A DNA stretch of 64,000 bases, taken from Adiantum capillus-veneris (Eukaryota > Streptophyta > Polypodiopsida > Polypodiales > Pteridaceae). The stretch lies in NCBI GenBank assembly GCA_014529385.2, contig CM043959.1, positions 16,741,309-16,805,308 of the forward strand, in the 5' to 3' direction. The notes beneath the pieces were generated by a model. The model saw nothing but the letters and a program-made list of their open reading frames with translations. It was not told where the DNA came from and ran no database searches. A program made the position numbers and the translations under genes. This document shows, one piece after another, positions 42,756-54,201 of this stretch (position 1 is its first letter; each line of letters opens with the position of its first letter).

Positions 42756-43311
42756 TTGCAAATTTTTATCTTTGCAACTGAGGTAAGTTGCTTTCTAACG
42801 AAGAGGTATGTAATGGAATTGATATTTTATTATCTAGTGCAACTGACAGGTGGAAAAGTCTTAACCTAGAAAAGACCTATGTAAACAGATATGCATTTTC
42901 TGTATAGTTTATTATTCGAGTGCTCTTTATGAGCTTTGGCCATTTATGACCGGTCGGCTAGTTTGTACTCCGTTTGACCATTCAAGAAATCTATAAAGTA
43001 AATACGTGTAAGAGGGAAATAGTCACTCTTGCACGGGGGGAGACTGCACCTAGGGTCTGCATCAATTCTTCTCCCTCCTCCTCTCTTCTCTCTTGCCGTG
43101 CTTGTGTAGGACTCCATTTTAGGAGGTGCACTTGCACGTGCCTGTTCCTCTCTCACCCTCTCTATATTCGTGTATTTTGTTGTATGCAGCCTATTATTGG
43201 TATATTTTGTAGGTTCATCCATGTCTTTGCTTGTAGCAATTATTGCCCACAAGAAAAAGACCTAGATGACTAGTACACCTACATATAGGAGTTTCTATGT
43301 CTTTGGGCTAA
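42756..43311. other. Unassigned stretch
   Basis: Lies between LINE L3 and a small ORF. It holds a pyrimidine-rich part at about 43067-43170 and no supported gene. Confidence 0.45.
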
Positions 43312-43635
43312 ATGGGTAAGAAATATTGTAACCCTGCGGATGGTGCCAAACTTCTAAAGAAGGAGAGATTCATAGCGGGCTCATTTCCCACAATCAAGGT
43401 AAAAGTTCAGGCAGGTGCACTTGCTACCGTTGATGCTAGCAAAACTAGAGGAGCCCTCAAGTATAGGAAATTGAAGTGCATTTTGGGAGAGCTTCCAGCA
43501 GAGGGTCATAGACCTAAGGAGACAACACAATCATCAAATTATAAACAAATGTCCAAGGTAACAGCTGAAGTGTGTACACTTTGCCGTACGTGTCAAAGGA
43601 TGGGAACTTGCCTATGTACTATGTGCAAGCCTTGA
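43312..43635 (+). other. Lys-rich ORF truncated by element E
   Basis: An ATG at 43312 (MGKKYCNPADGAKLLKKER) opens 86 codons before element E begins at 43571. The remaining 21 codons (from about CTLCRTCQ) come from the E LTR. The first part is basic (FIAGSFPTIKVKVQAGAL, TRGALKYRKLKCILGEL) without a known domain. If real, E destroyed its 3' end. No promoter or homologue is visible. Confidence 0.25.
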
Positions 43636-43794
43636 AAGGTTGCAAGCACACAACTAGACAGAACTAGCAATCTCAAAGAAACAATGGCGTGTCACTCACC
43701 TCTCAATGCTTCCATCGTGAAGGATCCTGTGCTGCAAAGAAGAAGGATCTGTCGTCAATGCCACGCTCTACCACCTTGCCACTACAATGCTCGA

Positions 43795-43884
<90 letters not shown>

Positions 43885-44192
43885 AAGCATACACACACAC
43901 ACACACACATACACACATACACACGTGAGCACACGAAGGAGAAGGAGACAGAGATGGAGCAAAAGCACTTCTTAGCTTGCACCTCCAAGAATGAGGACTT
44001 CTAGGTCAAATGGAGATTTTATAAGAGTTTGACCCATTCACACATGGGTGCCCACAGTGCCTCGTTGTTACACAAATACTGTAAAAATAAGATCACTTAC
44101 ACACCTATTGGACCACAATCCTGGTCCATGACTCAATCAAATAAATAATAAGGCATCCGTTGAATGTGATAGGGTGTCCGTGAGGGTTAACA
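43571..44192 (-). repeat. 3' LTR of element E
   Basis: TGTGTACACTTTGCC to GGGTTAACA on the plus strand. The minus-strand TATAAAA is at 44017-44023. It contains a (CT)n tract at 43798-43881 and an (AC)n run at about 43892-43924, which produce long repetitive false ORFs. Confidence 0.88.
43798..43924. repeat. (CT)n and (AC)n microsatellites in the E LTR
   Basis: About 84 bp of uninterrupted CT followed, after a short spacer, by about 33 bp of AC/AT-AC. It lies in the R-U5 part of the LTR. The partial 5' LTR stops just before this point. Confidence 0.95.
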
Positions 44193-44205
44193 TGCCCCCC
44201 TTCCT
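44193..44205 (-). promoter_or_regulatory. Polypurine tract of element E
   Basis: Minus strand AGGAAGGGGGGCA immediately before TGTTAACCC. It differs from the tract of element D by one base. Confidence 0.9.
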
Positions 44206-45508
44206 GATGTAGATTCCATCCTCGGAAGATATTGAGATGAAGCACGTTCATCGAGGTGTAAGAGCATCTGAGATTGAATGTCATTTGCCTTCTTCAATCA
44301 CTACAAAATTGGTACAGTAATTGCATTCTCTTATACAATTAAAAATCATATGCAATTGTAGGCACACAAATTGATTGGTAGAAGAATATTAAACAATTGT
44401 TAAGCAGTAAAACATTAAACTATAATATAATCAAACACCTAAGCAATTGTAATGGTAAAAAATAAACAAGTCTGGGGCTGCTAGTTTAACAATTGAGAGG
44501 CACTAGAGGTCAACTATTAATACCATAGGCAAGCTTCTCAATTTTCTCTGGTCAATTAAGCTGTTTAATCGCAAGAGCAAAGTATTTCATGTTCGAGGAC
44601 TGACTAGAGGCTATACCTAGAAGACCTTGTAGTTAAGCTACAATAAAAGAAATTTATTGTTCCCTTTTCTTTGACCCCCCAAAGTTTTTCACACTGATTC
44701 AATTTTTATGTGTGTGCTTATTTTTTATGCTTTGGGCTTTTTGCTTTTCAAGGACAAGTGCCCACACTGCGAACCTCTAAGGCTCTAGTACCATAAGCAA
44801 TACATGTGAGTGAAGTACCAAATTAAGATTTTACATTCTTGACACTTTTGTTTATTTTTCATTGCCTTTCAATTTTCAACTTAGGGGGGTCATATGTCAT
44901 TGTTACCCTCCCCAGGCTCATCACACTAGTAAGCTCCCTTTATAATATTTAAGCTAAAGGTCAATAGGGACTAAGCCCACTAGAAAGCCCTAGTACATTG
45001 CACATATTGTTGCCTAAATCGGATTAAGAACCTAAAGTAACATTGATTATTAGGAAGGCATTCCCCATAGTATTAAGAGAAGATCTCTAACACCTAACTT
45101 GGTCAAACTAGCTTAGTCTGACTGCTTGATTCTTAAACCTAGACAAGGAATTATGATGAAAAATTATATTGAATCTAATGTTTTTATACTAAGAAAATAT
45201 GATGAATTAAAATTATGCTACCAATCACAATTAAAGCATACAAACATGGATGCTAAAAAGACAAGGGACATTGCTAATGGACAAGAAAAACATGTTCGTG
45301 TCGATGATTGCGCTTGATTCGAAGAGTGAGCGAGACAAAGATTCCATGAAATTCAAAATCTTAACAACAGTAACGCATTCCTGTACACACTAAAAAACAC
45401 GAAGAATACCTCTAGGAGGCACATCAATGGAAAGAGGCACCAACCTTTATCAAACACAATCAAACAACATAAGGAATCCTAACCTAATTATTTGCACTCC
45501 CTAGACAG
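44206..45508 (-). other. 3' untranslated part of element E
   Basis: AT-rich, no supported ORF on the element strand. Confidence 0.5.
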
Positions 45509-45868
45509 TCAAGGGAACAGGATATTAAATAGATGGGCGGATAGCCCTAGGTCTAAACCCCTATCCTTGTCATTATCGAGAAAAACAAAGTCATCATCCA
45601 AGAGACCATATGTGCCATCCGTGTAATCATGTAACTCTTCCTCATCATTAGAGGCACAAATGTTCACTAAAAACATCATTGGACGCCTATAGTCATCGTG
45701 GTCAAGAGGGTAATCTTGTGCAATCAGGGAGACATCCTCTACTATGTATGGATAAGTCGTGGTCAAGAGACGTATCAGCCATTCTAATTCCTCAAAATTC
45801 CTCTCACATGCTAGCATATCTACCAAATCCCATTCATAGGCAAGCACCGGGTAGACTATGTGAAACAT
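45509..45868 (-). pseudogene. Element E 3'-proximal acidic ORF
   Basis: 119 open codons starting MFHIVYPVLAYEWDLVDML. It has ERNFEELEWLIRLLTTTYP, PLDHDDYRRPMMFLVNIC and a strongly acidic end (ASNDEEELHDYTDGTYGLL, DDDFVFLDNDKD). It lies between the W(V/I)PK ORF and the polypurine tract, where Athila elements have an env-like gene, but no signal peptide or convincing membrane helix is visible. Unknown; it may be a remnant of a larger protein. Confidence 0.4.
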
Positions 45869-46606
45869 TGTGAAAAGTAAAGAGGGTACCTCTCACCGAA
45901 GATAGGAGTGGACGACTCTAGTGTACTAGCCATATTTGTACCACAGATAGATGATGGTTAGAGTGAAAATAATATAAGGGTCATGTCAAAAGGTTGGTCC
46001 TTGTAAAAATGTGTTTTTATGCTTTTGGGTCATGCACTAGAACTTGTTGGTTTCTAGATTTTTGTTTGGTGCCTCTTGCTCTTTAAATTTTTTAATTTTT
46101 ATTTTCTTGAGTATAGAGCTATATATATATACATTTCCTAATATTGGGATATTGAGAGTTCAGGGAGGAAGGTTAAGACCCCCCTTGCTTGGGTAGATAT
46201 ACCTTTTGGAACGATATTGTCACCCTTTGAAACCAATTGTTCCAAGTTGTTATGGGCAAAAACTTTGACCAATAGTTTTTGACCACCCTAGGCATTCCAT
46301 CTAGTTGCAAGGGTGGTAAGGTACTCTCCCGTGATTTTAATTTGCAATGTTGATGTAGGTGGTAAACTTACAACGGGAGGTGCACATTCTTCTTGGTTGT
46401 ATGGATACTTACAATGGTAGGTGGAGGTTGTGTCGAAGATTCTATTTTTGTATATGAACTACATGAAGAGCAAGAAGCTTCATTTGACTTCCTTGTTCCT
46501 GAGCTAGGTGGAATAAATCGTTCTTTCTTTGGTCAAACTAGCTTTGGAGCGGGTGTGCAACATTCTGCGATTTTTTCCTTCCCGCGGTCTTCAAATCGTT
46601 TTGGAG

Positions 46607-46927
46607 TTACAAGATTTGGCCTACAAGGATCTTTAGTAGGTATAGGAGAGAACACAAGGTACCTTTAGGTACTAAGATTTGATCATTTCCATCATAGTAG
46701 CCTTGGGCTTCTAATAGTCTCTTGGAAATCCAACATAATGTTTCCTTACATTTTTTGGGGCGAGTGGGACATCTCTTACGAGGCTTCTGTTTCGAACTAG
46801 ATTGAGCATCAAAAGTGGTTGTCAAAGAATATTTAGGGACCCATCTGTATGTTTTCTTAGTTATATTGCGATGGATCTTGTGTGTCTCAATTTTTGTTTC
46901 AACTACAAAAGTTGAAGCTCTAGACAA
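46607..46927 (-). pseudogene. Element E W(V/I)PK-motif ORF
   Basis: 106 open codons on the element strand downstream of pol. Motif copies are KTYRWVPKYSL (residues 25-35), ETLCWISKRLL and EAQGYYDGNDQILVPKGTL (about 73-91). Between them is a basic Pro/Lys region (KPRKRCPTRPKKC). Element D has EYYGGNRQIWVPK and RSYKGHQEVWIPK at the same relative place, and fragment F has KGTYQWVP and NNQIWVPK. Conservation in three copies of differing age argues for a real protein domain under past selection. No family known to me; no enzymatic residues apparent. Confidence 0.55.
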
Positions 46928-47338
46928 TTGGGCTATAGGGACATATAGTTCAACTTCTTAAACATGCAATGTTCCATCCTGTGTTCCCGTAGGAGGCAAT
47001 AAATCATGGACTATTGCTTAAGTGGCAAGACTGAGAGTCTATTTCTGTGTTGTGACACTCCCAATCCCCCAATCAATAGTGCATTTTCTTGCTATCATCC
47101 ACATGCATCCTAGGTTTATATTACCTTCCATAGTTCAGTCAGCATGACCAAAAAGTTTTGAGCTACAACCCTGTTGTCATAACTGATAGAATTATGTCAT
47201 ATTCCAAAAATCGTAGTTTTTATCTTGTTGACACCATTGACTTGGATAGTACTCTCAAATAGAGACAGCTTTCCTAACAAACACCACACCCCATATGATA
47301 GCAGATTATACTTAGCACCCGTGTCCAAATAAGGTGTT

Positions 47339-47596
47339 TTATAACACTTTCCCATAGGCGCTATTTAGCTCAATAGGGTATTGTAGAGGTGTATCAGAGT
47401 ACAACCAATCATCCTCTGTTTCAATGTGGAATGCATGTGTAACTCCCAGGTTGGCCCCTCGTTGGCGTCTTATATGTTGTTGTTGCTCCTTAGCCTCAGT
47501 TTGAGCTTGTATCTTCTTCAACTTGGCTTGTGCCTTGGCTGCCTTTTTTTTATGGATGGCTCCCATTGAGGAATCCGATGATTTCAACTCCATCAA
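47339..47596 (-). pseudogene. Element E coiled-coil ORF next to the integrase tail
   Basis: 85 codons. KKKAAKAQAKLKKIQAQTEA and KEQQQHIRRQRG form an Ala/Lys/Gln-rich helical stretch, followed by THAFHIETEDDWLYSDTPLQ. It overlaps the integrase C-terminal frame by 47 bp in another frame, so it could be pol read through a frameshift or a separate small protein. The adjoining plus-strand text at 47020-47090 is shared with fragment F. Unknown. Confidence 0.4.
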
Positions 47597-47792
47597 GAGT
47601 TTTCACACGAATGGTACCTTGTGGGGTGATTTTGCATAATCTATATGGTCCTTTTCCTACATATTTCAACTTTTTCTTTTTGTTACGCACTCCATAGATA
47701 AGGACTTTATCCCCAATATTGATATCTCTGTTATTTAGATGACGGTCGAACCATTTCTTTCTCCTATCTTTTTCCACAAGTGAATTTTTCAC
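47550..47792 (-). pseudogene. Element E integrase C-terminal module
   Basis: RRKKWFDRHLNNRDINIGDKV and KKLKYVGKGPYRLCKITPQG match the GPY/F module of Ty3/Gypsy integrases; TIRVKTLDGVEIIGFLNGSHP is the usual end (normally V-N-G-x-R-L-K-P). No chromodomain follows. Confidence 0.8.
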
Positions 47793-47882
47793 AATCCATT
47801 GCCTTTCTTCGTCTAACCTCTCAACAAGGATATATAAATTCTCAACTAAAGGGTTACCATCCCAACCTTCTTGTGAAGCTAC

Positions 47883-48638
47883 CTATAGATTAGGAATTAT
47901 AAACTCCCATGGCATAACTGCTTCTTGGCCATATACCATTTTAGAAGTACAGTAAGCCCATAGAGTTGCTGTTAGCTTCAAATCCCAATCTGTGCGATGA
48001 GCTTCCACTGTTTTTCTCAAGATAGAAATTAAGGTCTTGTTAGTACTCTCAGCTTGGCCATTTGCTTGTGAATAACAAGGTGTAGACTTATGTGAGCTAT
48101 CATGAAGTTGGTAGTGAGTTCCTTTATCACTCCATTTATAAAATGAGTACCATTTCACTCACAATCTCAAAGGGACAACCAAATCATGTAATAATTCTCT
48201 CAAAGAGAAATTGACAATTGACCTTGCATTAGCCTTGCGTGTTGCCTTGGCTTGCATCCACTTTGTCACATAGTCAATGGCAACAATAATATATCGAGAT
48301 TGAGTATTACGAGCTGCCGAACCAATTGGACCTACAAAGTCTAAACCCCATTTTTCAAATGGTTGAGTCACTTTAATGGGATGTAAGGGCATTGTATCCT
48401 TTTGTTGTGTGATCTTGTAACGTTGGCATTCATCACACCCTTTGGCAAAAAGTGACACATCCTTGAATAAGGTAGGCCACCAATATCCTGATTGCAACAC
48501 CTTCCTACCAGTTGATTCCCCTGAGAAATGTCCTCCGGCTATACCCATGTGGGCTTCTTGCAATATGTAAGTACTCATCATCACGGGCACAACGTCTAAG
48601 AATATCATCCTTCCCCAGCTTGTAGAGAGTTCCTCCAA
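47883..48638 (-). pseudogene. Element E integrase zinc domain and catalytic core
   Basis: HMGIAGGHFSGESTGRKVLQ and CDECQRYK give the HHCC domain. WGLDFVGPIGS holds the first Asp, SDKGTHYQ the second (after a frameshift at about 48158), and QANGQAESTNKTL the Glu. VYGQEAVMPWEF follows, as in many plant Gypsy integrases. One frameshift splits the core. The enzyme would insert the cDNA into host DNA. Confidence 0.9.
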
Positions 48639-49197
48639 TTAGAGAATAAGGTTCACATTCTTTTAACAATTTTTGAGCTATATCTTTACGAAGCTCTTTG
48701 GGTGAAAAACCGTTGACTAAAAAGTTCACAATCTTTTCACTCCATTCAGGCATGGTCTCAACTAAGAACAGGGAAGTATCGGGCAATTCATCATTGATTC
48801 CAGTAGGGGCTTCACCATTGGGTATGCAAGACAAATGATCCAGCATGACATGTATTTTATCGGGTCTCACCACAACGGTAAAATCAAATTCAAGAAGAAT
48901 TAACACCCATTGTGTAATTCTTCCCATGGAACAAGGTTTATTTACTAGATACAACAATGCTTGATGATCAACATAGAAAACAAACTTGTTGGCAAGAAGG
49001 TAGTAGTGGAATTTCTTCATTACGTAAATCATAGCTAAACCTTCCCATTCTGTAGTGGTGTAGTTTCTTTTAGCATCATTTAATTGATGACTTGCAAAGC
49101 TAATGGGATAGTCCAATTTATGTTCTCTTGGTTGAGCTAGAACAGATCCAATAGCAAAGTTTGATGCATCAATATGCACATGAAAATTACATTCCAA
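48505..49197 (-). pseudogene. Element E RNase H and linker
   Basis: VHIDASNFAIGSVLAQ has the first catalytic Asp, followed by FASHQLNDAKRNYTTTEWEG (Glu), YVDHQALLYLVNK (Asp) and VMLDHLSCIPNGEAPTG at the end. The catalytic residues look intact, so this is the best preserved domain of E. The open frame continues into DTSLFLVETMPEW and the start of the integrase linker. Confidence 0.9.
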
Positions 49198-50160
49198 TTG
49201 GGTACTCGTAGAATGGTAGCACTAGTCAAGGTCTTTTTCAATGACTCATAAGCATGGTCACACTCTACGGTCCACTGAAACTCAATAAGAAGCTTATACA
49301 ATGGGCGAGCTATGTCGGAAAAGTTTAAAATAAACCACCAATAATAAACAACATGGCCCATGAACCTTTGAACTCTTTTATAGTTTGTAGGTGGTGGCAA
49401 TTCAGCAATGGCTTTAACTTTGCTTTCATCTGTGGAAATCCCATTTTTGGACATTATATGCCCTAAAATGACTCCATGTTTAATCCAAAATTGGAACTTG
49501 AAAGGGTTTAAGGAGATGTGATACAATCTGCACTTCTCAAACGCTTTCTGTAAACATGATAGATGTTCTTTTCAAGAAGAATAAACACAAAGGTCATCTA
49601 AGAAAGCTTCACAAAACTCCCTCAAATATTCTCTAAAAGCAATGTTTATTAATCTTTGGAAGGTAGCAGAGGCATAGTTAAGCCAAAAACCATAACACGA
49701 AATGCGAACACTCCAAATTTGGTTATAAAAGCTGTTTTAGCTTGGTCTTCTAGCACAATTGTGACTTGATTGTAGACAGAGTGCCTATCTAAAAATCTAT
49801 AAGCTTTCTTCCCTGCAAGTCTTTCAAGCACATGTTCCGAATATGGCAAGGGGTAATGGTCTCTCCTACCTTTTTGAGATCCACGCACACTTTGAGTTTC
49901 CATTATTTTTCAGCACAATAACTATTGGAGACACCCCTTATGAGTGCTTAATAGTATATATGAATCCGCGTTTGACAAGCTTTTCAATCTCTTCTTGAAC
50001 AATCTTTGCATACTTAGGATTCATTGTGTAGGGTTGTTGCTGGAATGTTTTAGCGATGCTATTCATGGGGATCGTATGTTGTACCACGGAAGGTGGAACA
50101 CCTTTCATATCATGATATGTCTAAGCAAATATAGCCTTGAACTCTTTGAGAAGTCCTTTA
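49137..50160 (-). pseudogene. Element E reverse transcriptase
   Basis: The minus strand from about 50150 reads MNPKYAKIVQEEIEKLVKRG, then (49903-49649) YPLPYSEHVLERLAGKKAY, FLDRHSVYNQV with the first catalytic Asp, KTAFITKFGVFAFRVMVFGL. A frameshift follows. The catalytic pair is seen in EAFLDDLCVYS at about 49608-49576 with a stop after it. The thumb follows as LGHIMSKNGISTDESKVKAI and RFMGHVVYYWWFI. FLD-x-x-S-x-Y-N-Q and FAFRVM-x-FGL resemble Athila-type RT more than chromovirus RT. Confidence 0.88.
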
Positions 50161-50966
50161 AGTACATACTCCTCAATCTCTATCAGATCTTGGGTAATAA
50201 AACCAGGTTTGGACTCCTCGCTTGGGTCTGCTAACTCTATTTCTTTAACTACCACTGGAATATATACTCCTCATTCTCTATCAGATCTTGGGAAATGAAA
50301 ACAAGTTTGGACTGCTTGCCTGGGTCTGCTAACTCTATTTCCTTAACTACCATTGGGCCATCATAGACTCCATTGCTTCCATTGACAGGTGTTCTCCGGG
50401 CCTTTGTATACACAACCTTACGTTCCTCTGTGGTGTAGGATTTGAAATGCTGAGATGCACGGTGTAAGTCTATGGGGTCTTGTTGCTCTGTGGATTGTAA
50501 TTTGTCTTCCGCTTCCTTTTGTTGTTAAGCTAACTCTCGATTTTGTCGTCTCCTTATGGTACGGCTCAACTTTGGCTTCTCTGCAGCCTCTAATGGTGCA
50601 ATGTCAATAGATTGTGGACTACACCACATAACGCTGAAGGTACTCACCCCAATTATCTACCAACTTCCAATAAGCATCACATGCCCCTATATAATTAAGC
50701 CATTCTACACGGTAGATTTCTTTTCATTTATTCTAGCACACACATTTGCTCGATATCTTCACCTCTTATATCTCTTACTCTTCTTGTCTAATTTTTTATT
50801 ATGGCCGATCTCCAACGAAGAGTCACTAGAGGAATCACTACTTGTGTCTTCTCCTCTCCTGGATAGATTGTCATATACGGTATCACTAGGTGAATGGTTT
50901 GTCCCCACATTTGCACCAATTTAACTCAGATTCTTCGTTCTTAGAGTCAATTTCAATTGATGATTT
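50161..50966 (-). pseudogene. Element E protease-RT linker with a frame-breaking duplication
   Basis: Contains a 98-bp direct duplication (50167-50264 and 50265-50362; both copies read VVKEIELADP). Since 98 is not a multiple of three, it shifts the reading frame. The upstream part is charged (RRRQNRELA and HRASQHFKSYTTEERKVV). No domain of its own. Confidence 0.6.
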
Positions 50967-51689
50967 TCACTTCGAATCGTGTGGGCTATAGTCTTTTGAG
51001 ATGCTATTGATTCCAATGTCATTCAAGCCCTCATCTGATAGGTCATTAGAAGCTATATGTATTTCTTCTATCATATTTAAAGGTAAAACTGGTGGCATTT
51101 CATCCCCTTCAGGCATTACCCAAGTCGTCACCCTATTTCCCGAAGTGTCTATGGTTGTTGCTAGGTGGACCAAATCCACATTGTCAGACTTAGTTTTCCC
51201 AGGTAGAACATCCATATAAGGAGAACCTTCCCCAACATCAATGTCCATTTTACATGTGTAACAATACTGCAATGGGGCCAAGTGAACTGTGGTGTCAGAT
51301 CTATGATCAATTATAAATATGTTTCCTAGAGGATTTGCCCGACCAGTTACAAGATCCACTCGAATGACTGAGTCTTGGAACTGCAAGTAGACATGGTTTT
51401 TAGACCAGTCATGCATAATTTTTTCTTCCCTCATGAAAGGATGTCCTAAGATCATCTCAGATGACATAGTGTGCTTGGAAAAATCCATAACAATAAAGGT
51501 ATTCCTTCTTTTGTGTCCAAAGACCTTGATCTTGAGATCTTCTAGCATCCCAATAGGTTTCACAATAGTCCCATTGGCCATCTTTACCACTATGTTTGTA
51601 GTCCCAAGGCAAGGTCTTTCCATGGTTTCCCAGCAAGTTTTAGTCACAATGCTAACCCTAGTGCCACCATTAAGGATTCCCTTAAACAT
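50967..51689 (-). pseudogene. Element E retropepsin-like protease
   Basis: 240 open codons. The active-site position reads ILNGGTRVSIVT, where relatives have I/L-D-G/S-G-A/S, so the catalytic Asp is Asn in this copy. The rest of the fold is clear: GTIVKPIGMLEDLKIKV, FIVMDFSKHTMSSEMILGHP and FMREEKIMHDWSKNHVYLQF. A long Asp/Ser-rich tail (GEGSPYMDVLPG, IHIASNDLSDEGLND) leads to RT. It matches the fragment at 143-415. The active-site change makes it non-functional here. Confidence 0.8.
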
Positions 51690-51736
51690 TTAATCCCTTG
51701 GTAGTAATTGGTATGTTTGTATTGGATTCATTGCCT

Positions 51737-52272
51737 TCAGTATTGTCCCAACTTGCTAACAGGTATTTCCACAATAGAGTTTGCATCTAGGTTGGGTTGT
51801 GGATCTAAGGGTTCCCCCTCCATAAGCATCTCCCTAGCTCCATCCATTTGTGAAAATTGTGGTAGCCCGACTTTTAGTTCTCCATTGAGGAAAGCTCGAA
51901 GAGCTAAGAATAGCTCGGGGTCTCCATATAGCTTGGACATGATGGTGGTTCTAACTTCTGAAGCCATGAAATCCATCAATTTGGCAATATTTAACGGTAC
52001 CTTTTGGGCTTCTGTCCCTTGACATGGGGAAGATGGGATCTCCATTTCTTTGATAGGGTCAAGTAATCCCTCTGTCAACATTCTCTCCAACAAGAAGGAG
52101 TACACCCACTTTCCCATGACTTAAAGTCACTTTCTTCTTGGATAACACTAGGTATGGCTAGTGGTCTATGGTCTTTGTGAGGTTGCTTTTGCGTAAGGAA
52201 CACTGTGTCTATAATCTGGATCTGCCTAGGTACTGGCTCTAGATCCCTTTGGGTCTCTTCTATCAAACCCAT
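51737..52272 (-). pseudogene. Element E gag-protease linker
   Basis: Two overlapping frames (52272-52075, 52117-51737) between gag and protease. LNIAKLMDFMASEVRTTIMS and DPELFLALRAFLNGELKVGL resemble a helical region before the protease in large plant Gypsy elements. No catalytic motif. Confidence 0.5.
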
Positions 52273-52319
52273 TAATTGCTTAACTCGCTCGATCTCCTCT
52301 GTAGGGTTTGGGGAAGTTC

Positions 52320-53599
52320 TTATCTTCTTCTTGGGTCTTGGCCATTGTGGCTCATGACAATCTTCCTTGTTTGTTTATTTCCTAGTGGTCGTTTTGGTCT
52401 CCATGGTTTCACCTGAATCAGAATCCTCTTCAACATCTTCAAATATACAGGGTCGTCACTAGTCCCTATGTTGGTCTTTGAACTGGGGTCTGACTTCGCT
52501 GCTTTTTGCGATCTCTTTCTTTGTGTTTTCTTCTTCTTTTGAGATTGGGCAATTGATGTTATGTCTCTTTCTTCAAGAATATAATTTTGTTTTTGCAGCA
52601 TTGATCGGATGAGTAGATTTACTGGTACCACATGTGTGCTTTGTGTTGGCTCCTTAATAAACTCAATTAAATTCAATGGTGTTATCTTTGGTGCATTTGA
52701 ATTATTAGGACATTGGGCAGTCAAATGATCTATGCCACATTGATTACACATGAGTATCAGCATTGTGGATGTGCTCTCTTGATTGATTTGCATCAGTGTG
52801 GCATTCTTTTGCAATCTAATGGGACATTTGGCTACACGATGTGGACCTCCACACTCATAGCATTGAAGAGGTGGTCTGTTGGCAGTGTAATGGATATTTT
52901 GGCCTCTTGCAGCAAGAGTAGCTCTTGATAGATAGTTTTGACTTGTCCCCAATAGTCCTCCATGTAGTATTGTGGACTTTCTTCAAGTGCATCAATCCCA
53001 TAGGCAATATTCAGGTCTATATCTTCCTCATAGCATTATAGATGTCTCACAAGCCACTTGATTTATAGAAGTGATTCTTGGATGTGGTGGTTGCAGTACT
53101 AGCATTGGAGGTGGTAAGCGTATTCTTTGAGCAACATTTTGGGCCCTTGGGACCATGTGTTATGATGTTGGTTCAAGAGGTGGGGCAAGCATCAATGCAA
53201 GCACTTGAGGTGTGTCCGTCCATGCTAAGGTTGGACGATTGGCCATCGTGGATTTAAACACTATGCAATCCTTAGCTTGATGGCCATACCTCCCACAGGC
53301 ATTACAATTCCCGTTAAATTTTACTCCAAAAGTAGGGCATTCACTGGTACTATACGGACCATAGCAAATTGAGCACCATTGTTGCTCCTTTTTTGATACA
53401 TATGATTGTTTTGTGGAGCACAATTGTCTCTAAGATTCTCTTGATTGTCCTTGGTGAGATCTTCTAAAGTCATCTCAGATATCTTTGGCTCTTTAGCAAT
53501 AGGCTTTATGGTCATTGGCTCAGGCCCCGATGCTTGCAAGCTAGTGGATGTAGGATCAACAGACACTCTTTCTCCTTGAATCATTAACTTGTCCTCCAA
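52320..53599 (-). pseudogene. Element E gag nucleocapsid region with several zinc knuckles
   Basis: Frames 53599-53160 and 52952-52320 carry up to four knuckles. CSICYGPYSTSEC is a C-C-Y-C variant with Tyr where His is expected. CNACGRYGHQAKDC is canonical CX2CX4HX4C. CYECGGPHRVAKC and CNQCGIDHLTAQC have the shorter CX2CX3HX4C spacing. A basic stretch (KKKKTQRKRSQKAAKSD) follows. Multiple short-spaced knuckles are, from memory, common in Athila/Tat-type Gag. They would bind genomic RNA. Several frameshifts are present between 53160 and 52952. Confidence 0.75.
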
Positions 53600-53775
53600 T
53601 TGGATCGCATTGGTGGTGATTGCTTCCCAAGTGCTAATTCCTCTAATGACTAGGCCATTGTAGATATCCTCATGTCATAATCCTCTAACGAGTCTATTGA
53701 GTGATTGGTTATTATTGAAGCGCTCATTTGGATTACAATGAGAATTCAGATGCTTCAAGTGACTAATAAAGTCTC

Positions 53776-54162
53776 TTAGGGACTCTCCTTCCTCTCATTG
53801 GCTTTCTGGAGTTGAGATGCTACACCCCAAAGTGCTCCCTCTTGTATGTACTCTTTCAAGAACAGTCTCCTAAGAGTAGGGTAAATTGTTTTTTCTTCCA
53901 CCCTTAGGGTTCTATACCAATTCCCAACCTTTCCGCTCAAGGTCAGGCTTAAGGCATTACTCTTATGAAGGTCATTGTGTTCTCCTAGGGAATCACATAT
54001 TTGTTCAAACACTTTGATATGCTTTCTCACATCCCCGTCTCTACTAAACTTTTGTGTGAGCTTGGCTATTTGTATTGCCTTACTTCTAGGCTCTATAAGG
54101 TGTGTGACACATATTTTTAGCAATAGAGCGACCAATAGCTTGAGCAAACGTTGCCAAGTCAC
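53776..54162 (-). pseudogene. Element E gag capsid domain
   Basis: 128 codons with DGDVRKHIKVFEQICDSLGE, ALSLTLSGKVGNWYRTL, IYPTLRRLFLKEYIQEG: the Retrotrans_gag pattern (F-x-x-x-C, L-x-G-x-A-x-x-W-Y, W/Y-x-x-L-x-x-x-F-x-x-x-Y). It assembles the particle in related elements. The frame is broken just downstream, before the knuckles. Confidence 0.8.
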
Positions 54163-54201
54163 TTAAGTGAGCAGGTATAGTGGGGACAGGTGCTCTTAGG
54201 G

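Noticed and set aside
43684-44004. Ser/Leu and Arg/Glu repeat proteins on both strands
   Set aside because: They are translations of the (CT)n and (AC)n microsatellites in the E LTR.
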